This document shows positions 43,666-50,567 of a stretch of 64,000 bases of DNA, piece by piece (the stretch's first letter is position 1; the number at the start of each line of letters is the position of its first letter). The stretch spans positions 281,205 through 345,204 of the forward strand of contig CALFMO010000009.1 in NCBI GenBank assembly GCA_937879855.1, written 5' to 3'. Position numbers and translations under genes: made by a program. Below the pieces are notes generated by a model. It saw only the letters and a program-made list of their open reading frames with translations. It was not told the DNA's origin and did no database searches. Source of the stretch: an uncultured Acidobacteriaceae bacterium (GTDB taxonomy: Bacteria; Acidobacteriota; Terriglobia; Terriglobales; Acidobacteriaceae).

Positions 43666-43815
43666 CTAGTGGTGCTTAAAGTACTGCACTGCTTTTTCGT
43701 GCGCCTCTGCCGCTCGTCTGGTGGTAAATGTCCCCAGATTTCGCCGTTTTCCACTCTTGGCATTCTTCTTCCGTGAGTACAAACGGTATTCGCCGGTTTT
43801 CAATTTTCGAATCAT
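43666..43815 (-). CDS. Small basic protein of 49 residues, conserved hypothetical
   Basis: A short reading frame with a good ribosome binding site (GGAG eight bases before ATG). The product starts MIRKLKTGEYRLYSRKK, has a basic KSGKRRN middle, and ends AAEAHEKAVQYFKHH. The beta-strand opening and terminal helix are characteristic of small proteins seen in many proteobacteria and acidobacteria that annotators often miss. No function is known. It lies between the DUF3175 gene and the DUF6496 gene on the same strand. Confidence 0.75.
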   Translation of the reverse strand: MIRKLKTGEYRLYSRKKNAKSGKRRNLGTFTTRRAAEAHEKAVQYFKHH

Positions 43816-43927
43816 AAAAAAATCTCCGCAATCTCTTGGCTTACCTGCCTCTCCGTCGCGTGCGGCTTGCTTTCACGGCTGCGTTGTGACGCGACGCGGA
43901 ACCACGCTTCTTTGCGGCGGAGCGCGC

Positions 43928-44293
43928 CTACCTTGCCAGCGCGGTGCGCGAAGCCGCGCGATGTCCTTTCTTTTTGAGCGCCTGGCTGGTTGCCCGCGAG
44001 CGCTTAGCTGAAGGCTTGCGGTGCGAGTGGCTCTGGCCCTTCTCATAGTCGCGGCTGGCCTGCTGCGTGGTACGCGCCGAAGCCTTCCCATTGCGCGGAG
44101 CCTGCAGTTTCACTCCCGCGCGCCGGGCCTTAGACAGGCCGATCGCAATGGCCTGTTTGGTGGAAGCCGCGCCATGCTTGCCTTCTCGTATATGGTGCAT
44201 CTCCTCGCGTACGAATTCTCCCGCCTGCGTGCTGGGCGATTTGCCCTCCCGGGCATCTTCACGAGCGCGTTCGATCGTTTCTTTTTCCGGCAT
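43928..44293 (-). CDS. DUF6496-type Lys/Arg-rich protein
   Basis: A 121-residue, very basic protein. The N-terminal half (ERAREDAREGKSPSTQAGEF, EEMHHIREGKHGA, TKQAIAIGLSKARRAGVKL) matches the DUF6496 pattern; the C-terminal half is a low-complexity Lys/Arg/Ser/Ala tail like histone H1. It has a strong ribosome binding site (AAAGGAGG, six bases before ATG). Nucleic-acid binding is likely from charge, but not shown. Neighbouring DUF3175 and small basic genes point to a stress or DNA-protection group, followed by a DNA glycosylase. Confidence 0.8.
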   Translation of the reverse strand: MPEKETIERAREDAREGKSPSTQAGEFVREEMHHIREGKHGAASTKQAIAIGLSKARRAGVKLQAPRNGKASARTTQQASRDYEKGQSHSHRKPSAKRSRATSQALKKKGHRAASRTALAR

Positions 44294-44402
44294 TCTGACC
44301 TCCTTTCCTTCAGCTTATTGCGCGCGCGCGTGCCGAAGGCATCGAACAATTTCTGTAGTTGAGCGGGTCCGTTTCCTGTATGGGCATTCGTGCAAAGAGC
44401 GG

Positions 44403-45059
44403 CTACCGGGATGCCAGCTTCGGCCCCGACACAAAGGCATTTCCAGCGAGCACATAGCGGAGAGGCTGATCCGCCGCCTTGGTAATTCCAATCCGGCGAG
44501 TGACGCGGATGCCGCGGGCGCGGTATCCGTCTTCGCCCATCCACAGGCCGTTCGCAGTGCTCGTCAGATCGCCTCCGTTATCTCGTGCGCGGGTGATCCC
44601 AAAGGCCTGTGCCAGCCGTCCCGGCCCGCTTGTAAGTTTGATCAGATCCTTGGGGCCGTGGATTTCCATGCCGCGGGCCCGGGCCATTTCTTCGATGCCC
44701 GACATTGGTTCCAGCGCGCGGATGAGCACGCTTCCTGCCCGGCCTTCCGGTTCGCACGAGACGTTAAGGCAGTAATGATTTCCATAGATGAAGTACACAT
44801 AGGCGTGTCCGGGCGGACCAAACAGCACCGCGGTGCGGGCCGTGTTTCCTGCCGCCGCATGTGCGGCCGGATCTTCTATGCCCATGTAGGCTTCGACTTC
44901 CACGATGCGAGCGGTAAGGCGTCCCCGCCCATCACCGAGATGCCGAACCAGCACCTTGCCCAGAAGGTCACGCGCAACCCGGCGCGGATCGCGGCTGAAA
45001 AAAGCCCGATCCAGCGGACGGATTTGTGGAGTTTGCTGTGAGGTCTGCGACTTGCCCAT
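44403..45059 (-). CDS. mpg: DNA-3-methyladenine glycosylase (AAG/MPG type)
   Basis: A 218-residue base-excision repair enzyme that removes alkylated purines. Family motifs are RDLLGKVLVRH, the catalytic segment RIVEVEAYMGIEDPAAHA with its active-site Glu, the DNA-intercalating tyrosine region HAYVYFIYGNHYCLNV, and TSGPGRLAQAFGI. Length is usual for bacterial AAG. The ATG at 45059 is used; a TTG lies directly before it. The protein is cytoplasmic and monomeric. Confidence 0.95.
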   Translation of the reverse strand: MGKSQTSQQTPQIRPLDRAFFSRDPRRVARDLLGKVLVRHLGDGRGRLTARIVEVEAYMGIEDPAAHAAAGNTARTAVLFGPPGHAYVYFIYGNHYCLNVSCEPEGRAGSVLIRALEPMSGIEEMARARGMEIHGPKDLIKLTSGPGRLAQAFGITRARDNGGDLTSTANGLWMGEDGYRARGIRVTRRIGITKAADQPLRYVLAGNAFVSGPKLASR

Positions 45060-45088
45060 CAACTGAATTCTAGCCGCAGCACGCCAGG

Positions 45089-45646
45089 TTAGATCGGCTT
45101 AGGATTCGTATTTCTCGCGGCAGTCACGTTATTGGGCGCGTCATCGAACGACTTGCCCGGCGCGAAGGCAAGCTTCTCGTGTTTACTCCCCACCTTGCGA
45201 ATCACGTCGTGCCAGCCATCGTCCCAGCTGATTCGCGCCTCTCCATCTACCAGGGTCCAAGTCCCATGCGAGGCGCCGAGGGTTTTCTTCGCATCGCCGT
45301 CGGCGTCGAGCGTGATGAAGAAGTTGCTGCCGTTGCCTTGGCCCACTTCCCACTTGCCAACAAAGTGGCCTCGCCCGGGCATCATTTCACTGGCCGAATT
45401 CCCAAATTCAATGCTGGCAATATCAGAGGCAGAAAATTTCTGCCGGTGGCCATCCTTGTAAACGATCACCGACGGAGCCTTGAAGTCCATCCGCGCAACC
45501 TCCGCCAAGGCGAAGCTTTGGCGGTGCCCGTCTTTGAAAACGATGACGACTGAGTTGTGGTCGTCCGCTGCAGCCTGCGTCGCAACGCTCCCAGCATAGA
45601 GCAAAAGGATTCCAGAAACCGCCACCACCCGGATGAGACCTCGCAT
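45089..45646 (-). CDS. Secreted protein with two FKDGHRQ repeats, unknown function
   Basis: A 185-residue exported protein. The start has GGAGG seven bases upstream and a signal peptide (cleavage near ATQAAA). Two tandem units follow, VVIVFKDGHRQSFALAEVAR and VIVYKDGHRQKFSASDIAS, each a strand-turn-strand-helix repeat. The C-terminal 90 residues (GKWEVGQGNGSNFFITLDAD, HGTWTLVDGEARISWDDGW) resemble a small lipocalin-like or DUF-type beta barrel that tests for a bound ligand. Function unknown; it is followed by the DNA glycosylase gene on the same strand. Confidence 0.75.
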   Translation of the reverse strand: MRGLIRVVAVSGILLLYAGSVATQAAADDHNSVVIVFKDGHRQSFALAEVARMDFKAPSVIVYKDGHRQKFSASDIASIEFGNSASEMMPGRGHFVGKWEVGQGNGSNFFITLDADGDAKKTLGASHGTWTLVDGEARISWDDGWHDVIRKVGSKHEKLAFAPGKSFDDAPNNVTAARNTNPKPI

Positions 45647-45735
45647 GAATTCCTCCGAAACGGGCCGAAGAGCGGAACACAACGCCCTGGTAGTGATACG
45701 AACTTCCGTCAGAAATCGTTCCCTCGCTCGCCGCC

Positions 45736-46209
45736 CTAAGCCGCGCCCTTTCCTGACTTTTTCAGATATTCGAGCACTTCCTCGGCGTGGCCGTCGGGGT
45801 TCACTTTCTCGAAAATGTGCTCGATCTTCCCGTCTGGGGCGATGATGAACGTCGTACGGGCCACTCCCATCACCTTCTTGCCATACATGTTCTTCTCTTT
45901 CACGACGCCAAAAGCCTCCGCGACTTTCTTGTCCGCGTCGGCCAGCAAGGTGAAGGGCAAATCATACTTCTCCTGAAATTTCTTTTGCGCTTTGGGTGTG
46001 TCCGGCGATACCCCGAGCAGCACGGCGCCCGTCTTCTGCATCTTTTTGTATGTGTCGCGGAACCCGCGAGCTTCGATGGTTCAACCCGGAGTGTCGGCGC
46101 GGGGAAAGAAATAGAGAACGACCGTTTTGCCCCGCAGGTCTTTCAGCGAAAGCTCTTTTTCGTTCTCGTCCTGTAAAGTAAAGTCGGGAGCCTTATCATT
46201 GACGTTCAT
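45736..46209 (-). CDS. bcp: Bcp-type peroxiredoxin with UGA (probable selenocysteine) at the peroxidatic position
   Basis: Read through one in-frame UGA (46083-46081), this gene gives a 157-residue thiol peroxidase, the usual Bcp length. Residues 1-42 (VNDKAPDFTLQDENEKEL, TVVLYFFPRADTPG) match the family exactly up to the peroxidatic site. The UGA is codon 43, where Bcp has cysteine (PGCT), and the frame continues TIEARGFRDTYKKM, then LLGVSPD, TLLADAD and VARTTFIIAPDGKI, ending at TAG. No cysteine occurs anywhere, and the usual resolving Cys at +5 is Arg48. Bcp enzymes reduce hydroperoxides in the cytosol. The ATG at 46209 has GGAG nine bases upstream. A hairpin after the UGA fits a bacterial SECIS. 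A nonsense mutation is the alternative. Standard annotation would give two fragments (46081-46209 and 45736-46041). Confidence 0.85.
46055..46083 (-). promoter_or_regulatory. Candidate bacterial SECIS hairpin after the in-frame UGA
   Basis: On the minus strand, counting the U of UGA as 1, bases 15-20 (UCGCGG) pair with 24-29 (CCGCGA) around the loop GUU at 21-23. Seventeen bases separate UGA from the loop, and the first loop base is G. Known bacterial SECIS elements have a loop 16-37 bases after the UGA with a G among its first two bases, so both conditions are met. The stem overlaps codons 47-52. Confidence 0.65.
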
Positions 46210-46264
46210 GGGAATTTCTCCGCGCGAATCGAAGGCGAATGTGGCAACTGCGGCATCCGCTAAG

Positions 46265-47767
46265 ATGGCGTTCCACAAGATTTTATACTGCCGATGGTTT
46301 TTCGTCGCGCTGCTTGCCTGCGTGGCGCTGCCAATCACCGTAACGGCCCAGGAAGAACGTCCGCAGATCACACCCGGAGAGCGCAAACCCACGAGGAAGA
46401 AAGACGCCGGACCGCGCGCCGTAGGCGTACTCCAACTCGCAGCCAACGGCAGGGCGTCGTTGGTGCCGATCGCCATTCTGGTCGGCGGAAAGTTCTGGGA
46501 CGCGTCTGCCTACAAGGCCGATCCGATTCCGATGGCACTGGAGCCCGGCACGGTATACGAGGCCGAACGCGCGGGCAGTTCGCTAGGCCTGTTCACTGTG
46601 AACAGCGCGCTGCACAGCAACGCCGCCAATGCTCAGACTCGGTGGCTCGGCACGGGCTCCTGGGTTCCTGCCGGAACCGAGACGCCGAAGACGTCGCTTC
46701 AGGCGGAGAAAGAGCCGGTAGGCATCGAGTCCACCGACGAGCCTCCACGACTCTCAAGGGGCTCGAGCCCGTCGAAGCCGACGGCACCAGCGACACCCGC
46801 TCCGGAATCTGCGCCCCCGAAGGGCACTTCCTCGGGATCCGGTAAGACGAATCCGACCCAAACTACGCCGAGTCAAAACGGATCCAAACCGGCTAACCCT
46901 AAATCCCCCGACGGCAAGCCGACCGACACAAAGCCTCCGGATCGCCCCTCTGCGCCAGCATCCGACAGCGGCGCCGGAGAAGGAAACCGCCCGCGATTGC
47001 GGCGCGGGAAGCCTCTCGCACCCTTGCCCGAAGACGAAATTCCCGGTTACAGCAAGCCCGGCGCGGTCGCGTCTGCCGCGGTCCCCGCGAATGCCGGCAC
47101 GCCGTCTCAGTCAACTCCCGACAAGAGCTCCATCCAATTCATTCCGGCAATTTCCGACGCCAGCGGCCCCGAGCCCAAATCGTTCGCCTTCGAGTGGCTC
47201 AAGGACGAGGAAGGCGAGCGCCTCAAGCAGATGACGGCACTAGCCAAAGAACAAGTTCGCGCCTACGTGGCCGCCCAAGCAAAGGCAAAAATCATGCCCG
47301 CGCCGCTGCCGAAGTCCCCGCATCCCCAGGCCGCACACCATGCTACGACTACGAAGGCGCCCGTCCCGAAAACACCGGAACCCATTGTCGAAAACGTGCA
47401 AATGAAGGCGTACGACTTGTGGGGCAACAATCAACCGGTCATGGTTCTCACTGCGGACGCGCATATGCCTCCGCCTCCCGCTGGCAAGCCGCATTCCGAG
47501 ACCGATTCCGACCTTCAATATTCGATCCTGCTGGCGGCCAATCCCGATATCTATGGCAACCTGCACAAGCTCTACGCCGGCGTCACCGATAAATATCATC
47601 TCGACATGACCCCGCGCCTCGAACTGGTAGACGCAGTCGACGCCGATGGCGATAACCGCGGCGAGTTGCTCTTCCGTGAAACGTCAGATAACGGCACAGG
47701 CTGGGCCCTCTACCGCGCCACCGCCGACAAACTCTGGAAGCTCTTCGATAGTCTGAATCCCGAATGA
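46265..47767 (+). CDS. Secreted Pro/Ser/Lys-rich protein, unknown function
   Basis: A 500-residue exported protein divergent from the peroxiredoxin gene. A signal peptide (WFFVALLACVALPITVTA) precedes a beta-rich part (about 30-140, GVLQLAANGRASLVPIAILVGGKFW). A long disordered Pro/Ser/Lys/Thr region (about 145-300) then leads to a C-terminal domain with SDLQYSILLAANPDIYGNLHKLYAG and LELVDAVDADGDNRGELLFR, an FG-GAP/VCBS-like calcium-type segment. The ATG at 46265 is the first Met before the signal peptide; upstream in-frame starts overlap the divergent gene. No enzymatic motif is seen. Confidence 0.7.
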   Translation: MAFHKILYCRWFFVALLACVALPITVTAQEERPQITPGERKPTRKKDAGPRAVGVLQLAANGRASLVPIAILVGGKFWDASAYKADPIPMALEPGTVYEAERAGSSLGLFTVNSALHSNAANAQTRWLGTGSWVPAGTETPKTSLQAEKEPVGIESTDEPPRLSRGSSPSKPTAPATPAPESAPPKGTSSGSGKTNPTQTTPSQNGSKPANPKSPDGKPTDTKPPDRPSAPASDSGAGEGNRPRLRRGKPLAPLPEDEIPGYSKPGAVASAAVPANAGTPSQSTPDKSSIQFIPAISDASGPEPKSFAFEWLKDEEGERLKQMTALAKEQVRAYVAAQAKAKIMPAPLPKSPHPQAAHHATTTKAPVPKTPEPIVENVQMKAYDLWGNNQPVMVLTADAHMPPPPAGKPHSETDSDLQYSILLAANPDIYGNLHKLYAGVTDKYHLDMTPRLELVDAVDADGDNRGELLFRETSDNGTGWALYRATADKLWKLFDSLNPE

Positions 47768-48142
47768 ACCCAATAGCTGGCAGAGGTGTTCTGGGAAGTT
47801 CACATCCTGAGAATGGGCGCCGCCAGATTTTGGGAAACGGGGTTTCGGAAGAGCCCTGTCTCGGAGTCGCCGCGAAGTTTGGGGACAGGGATCTCGAAGG
47901 CACGGTTTGGGAAGGGTAGGGCTTTGGGAAAGGCACGGATTTGGGGAAGGGCGCGGTTTTGGGAAGGGCACGGCTTCAGCCGTGCCGCTCCGAGCCGCGA
48001 ACGATGCGGGCTTCAGCCCCTGAGGGTCGCAGTTACTGTTGATAGAACACAGCTCCCAAGAAAATTTCCCCGTTCTGCTTTTCCGCTAGAATCCTTCTCG
48101 TGCCCAGGGAGGATTTGACGACATGAAGGAGACCCCTCGCGT
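47768..48142. other. Non-coding stretch with G-rich degenerate repeats
   Basis: 375 bases between two plus-strand genes. The centre consists of degenerate tandem units and a GGCACGGC hairpin (see next entry). A second, shorter GCGGGCTTCAGCCC palindrome lies near 48007. A promoter for the GH1 gene should be in the last 100 bases, but I cannot place it. Confidence 0.5.
47898..47990. repeat. Degenerate tandem GGCACGG-TTTGGGAAGG units ending in a hairpin
   Basis: About four imperfect units of 17-20 bases with the core GGCACGG(N)TTTGGGAAGG are followed by a perfect hairpin GGCACGGC-TTCA-GCCGTGCC at 47967-47986. The unit start GGCACGG matches the hairpin arm, so the array may have grown from it. 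Confidence 0.6.
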
Positions 48143-49642
48143 TTGCGCCTGACTCGCCGCAAGTTTGTCCAATCGATTCTCGGCGCCGGCGCGGCCGCGG
48201 GACTTCCCGCCGCCTTCACGGCATGCAGCAAATCTTCCAAAGCCAGTACCGCATCACCGGCTCCGCAGTTCGACACATCTTCCACCGCCGCGTTTCCCAA
48301 GGGATTCTTCTGGGGCACGGCCACCGCCGCCTACCAGATCGAAGGCGCGTGGAATGAAGACGGCAAGGGCGAGTCCATCTGGGACCGCTTCGCACACACT
48401 CCCGGCAAAATCAAGAACGGCGACACCGCCGATGTGGCCTGCGACTCCTATCATCGCTGGCGCGAAGACATAGCCCTGATGCGGGCGATGAACCTGAACA
48501 GTTACCGCTTCTCCATCGCCTGGCCGCGCATTGAGCCGTCCGGCTCCGGCGCGGCGAATTCCAAAGGCGTCGACTACTACAGCCGCCTCGTCGATGCCTT
48601 GCTCGAAGCCCGCATTCGCCCGCTGGTCACGCTCTATCACTGGGATCTGCCGCAGGCTCTGGAAGACGCCGGAGGATGGACCAATCGCGACACCGCCGGC
48701 CGCTTCGCCGACTACGTGCAACTGGTCGCGCAATCGCTGGGCGACCGCGTCTCCGACTGGGTGCTCTTCAACGAACCGGCCGCCTTTGTCGATCTCGGCT
48801 ACCTCGAAGGCACTCACGCTCCCGGACGCAAGAGCCTGCTCGACTTCCTGAGCGCTACCCATGTCGTGAACCTGGCTCAGGGCGCGGGGTTCCACGCGCT
48901 CAAGGCGACTCGACCCTCAGCGCGCGTGGGCACCGCCTTGAGCATGTCGCCATGCGAGCCGGCCACCGATTCCGAAGACGACAAACTCGCCGCCGAGCGC
49001 GCGCACGCCATGACCAACATCTGGTTTCTGGAGCCGGCGCTGCGCGGCCGCTATCCCGAGGCGCTGACTTTTTTGCCGGAGACCGCCATGAAGATCAAAT
49101 CTGGCGACATGGAGAAAACGAGAGCCCCGCTGGATTTCATCGGTATTAATCTCTACTACCGGATCATTGCCTCCGCCCCGCGCGTGCTGGAGCGCGCCAC
49201 GCATGCGCAGGAATGGCTGTTCCCGGTGAAGATGGACGGAGGACAACAAGGTCCGAGAACCAGCTTCGGCTCGGAAGTCTGGCCGAAGGCGCTGTATGAC
49301 ATGGTCGCGCGCATCACCCGCGACTACAACCGGCCCGTAATCGAGATTACTGAAAGCGGATGCTCGTTTGACGACAAGCCCGATGCGACCGGCGCGATTC
49401 ACGATACCCTCCGCATCGCCTATCACCGCGAATATCTGGCTGCTCTGGCTCGCTCCATCGCCGAGGGCGCCGATGTTCGCAGCTATCACGCCTGGAGCCT
49501 GCTTGATAACTTCGAATGGGCGGAAGGCTTCAGCCAGCGCTTCGGCCTGGCCTACGTAGATTTCAAAACCCAGCAGCGAACCCTGAAAGATTCAGCCCGC
49601 TGGTACGCAAAGGTCGCCGCCGAGAACCGAGTGAGCAGGTGA
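48143..49642 (+). CDS. GH1 beta-glucosidase, Tat-exported probable lipoprotein
   Basis: A 499-residue retaining glycosidase. Acid/base Glu is in VLFNEPAAF and nucleophile Glu in VIEITESG; the sugar-binding GFFWGTATAAYQIEGAW and the closing SLLDNFEWAEGF are intact, so it should be active. The N terminus is RLTRRKFVQSILGAG, a twin-arginine signal, ending in AFTAC, a lipobox, which predicts export in folded form and lipid anchoring. That is rare for GH1, normally cytoplasmic. The start is a TTG with AAGGAG about twelve bases upstream, so it is not certain. It cleaves terminal beta-glucosides or related sugars in the envelope. Confidence 0.92.
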   Translation: MRLTRRKFVQSILGAGAAAGLPAAFTACSKSSKASTASPAPQFDTSSTAAFPKGFFWGTATAAYQIEGAWNEDGKGESIWDRFAHTPGKIKNGDTADVACDSYHRWREDIALMRAMNLNSYRFSIAWPRIEPSGSGAANSKGVDYYSRLVDALLEARIRPLVTLYHWDLPQALEDAGGWTNRDTAGRFADYVQLVAQSLGDRVSDWVLFNEPAAFVDLGYLEGTHAPGRKSLLDFLSATHVVNLAQGAGFHALKATRPSARVGTALSMSPCEPATDSEDDKLAAERAHAMTNIWFLEPALRGRYPEALTFLPETAMKIKSGDMEKTRAPLDFIGINLYYRIIASAPRVLERATHAQEWLFPVKMDGGQQGPRTSFGSEVWPKALYDMVARITRDYNRPVIEITESGCSFDDKPDATGAIHDTLRIAYHREYLAALARSIAEGADVRSYHAWSLLDNFEWAEGFSQRFGLAYVDFKTQQRTLKDSARWYAKVAAENRVSR

Positions 49643-49770
49643 GATTGCAGATTGTAGAAATCAGAAATCAAATATCAGATTTCAGATTGGGAGCGCTCGC
49701 AAAGAATGGTTTCCATTCTGCATTCTGACTTCTGCATTCTGAAATCTACAATCTGAAATCTGCAATCGAA
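49643..49770. repeat. Inverted repeat of heptamer-like GATTGCA/GATTTCA units between convergent genes
   Basis: The left part (GATTGCAGATTGTAGAAATC at its start) and right part (its near complement ending ACAATCTGAAATCTGCAATC) form an imperfect long stem. Each arm is itself a run of 7-base variants such as AGATTGT, AGAAATC and CAGATTT. It fills the whole space between the GH1 gene and the minus-strand gene at 49781, where a bidirectional terminator would be expected. Confidence 0.65.
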
Positions 49771-49780
49771 AATGCTCTCC

Positions 49781-50401
49781 CTACTTCTGTTGCATTACCA
49801 ACTCCCCATTCTCCACTCGCATGTCCCCTACGTTATCCGGAAGCTTCAGCCGGTCGCGCTGTTCGGCCAGCTTCTTCTGTAGCGTCGGATTCACCAGCGA
49901 CACTGGAATACTCAGATCTCCCATCTTGAATTCCGTCGGATCGAAGGTGGCGTAGCCATCCTTCTCGCCGAGATGGCCGGAAATCGTAATCCAAACATCT
50001 TTGCCGGCAACTTCCGCGAGGAATTGCCCGTGCACCAGATCGCCGTCGAAGCTGACCTGCTGGTCCTTGATGGTAGGCGAGGCGCCGGAATCAGAAGAAA
50101 CGCCAGCCGTCCCCGTATTGCCTAATGACTGCGCCAGTACCGCGCTGATCTCGTCGGAATTGATGCGCACTTCAGCCTTTGGGCTTGCCGAAGCCGAGGT
50201 ATCAGCGGCACTGTTCGCCTGCGATTGCGTGGCCCGCGCGAACTCAGCCATCTTCTGATCAAACGCCTGAGCATGCTCCGCAATCGCAGCAGGAGCCTGC
50301 GGGTGAGCGACCAGGGTCGGCTTCTTCAATACCAGAACAAGGGCTACCAACGAGACCACCAGCGTCGCAATGCTAATAACGCGATTCAGCTTAAGTTTCA
50401 T
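49781..50401 (-). CDS. Membrane-anchored protein of unknown function
   Basis: A 206-residue protein with one N-terminal membrane helix (residues ~8-30, VISIATLVVSLVALVLVL), a Ser/Ala-rich linker (about 55-80) and a C-terminal domain with KDQQVSFDGDLVHGQFLAEV, KDVWITISGHLGEKDGYATF and VENGELVMQ, a beta-sandwich look like proteins of the LolA- or DUF2993-type that bind lipids. The ATG at 50401 lacks a good ribosome binding site, but a longer frame to 50596 overlaps gatB and is rejected. It lies downstream of gatB. Function unknown. Confidence 0.7.
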   Translation of the reverse strand: MKLKLNRVISIATLVVSLVALVLVLKKPTLVAHPQAPAAIAEHAQAFDQKMAEFARATQSQANSAADTSASASPKAEVRINSDEISAVLAQSLGNTGTAGVSSDSGASPTIKDQQVSFDGDLVHGQFLAEVAGKDVWITISGHLGEKDGYATFDPTEFKMGDLSIPVSLVNPTLQKKLAEQRDRLKLPDNVGDMRVENGELVMQQK

Positions 50402-50567
50402 GGCAAGGAAATGGTAGCGGCGAGATGAGGCAAAAGTTAGATAACCAAAGTGACCTGTGGGCGGAGACAGTGTTGAGGAGATACTGTGTCGAACGGACGT
50501 TCCTGTCCGCCTGCCCTTGACTTTGATTTTACTTATGACTTTAAAATTCTGACTTCTCCCTTCGCCC

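Noticed and set aside
45736..46209. Peroxiredoxin as a plain pseudogene
   Set aside because: Only one disruption, at the catalytic codon, with frame kept and a SECIS-like hairpin. Kept as an alternative, not as the main call.
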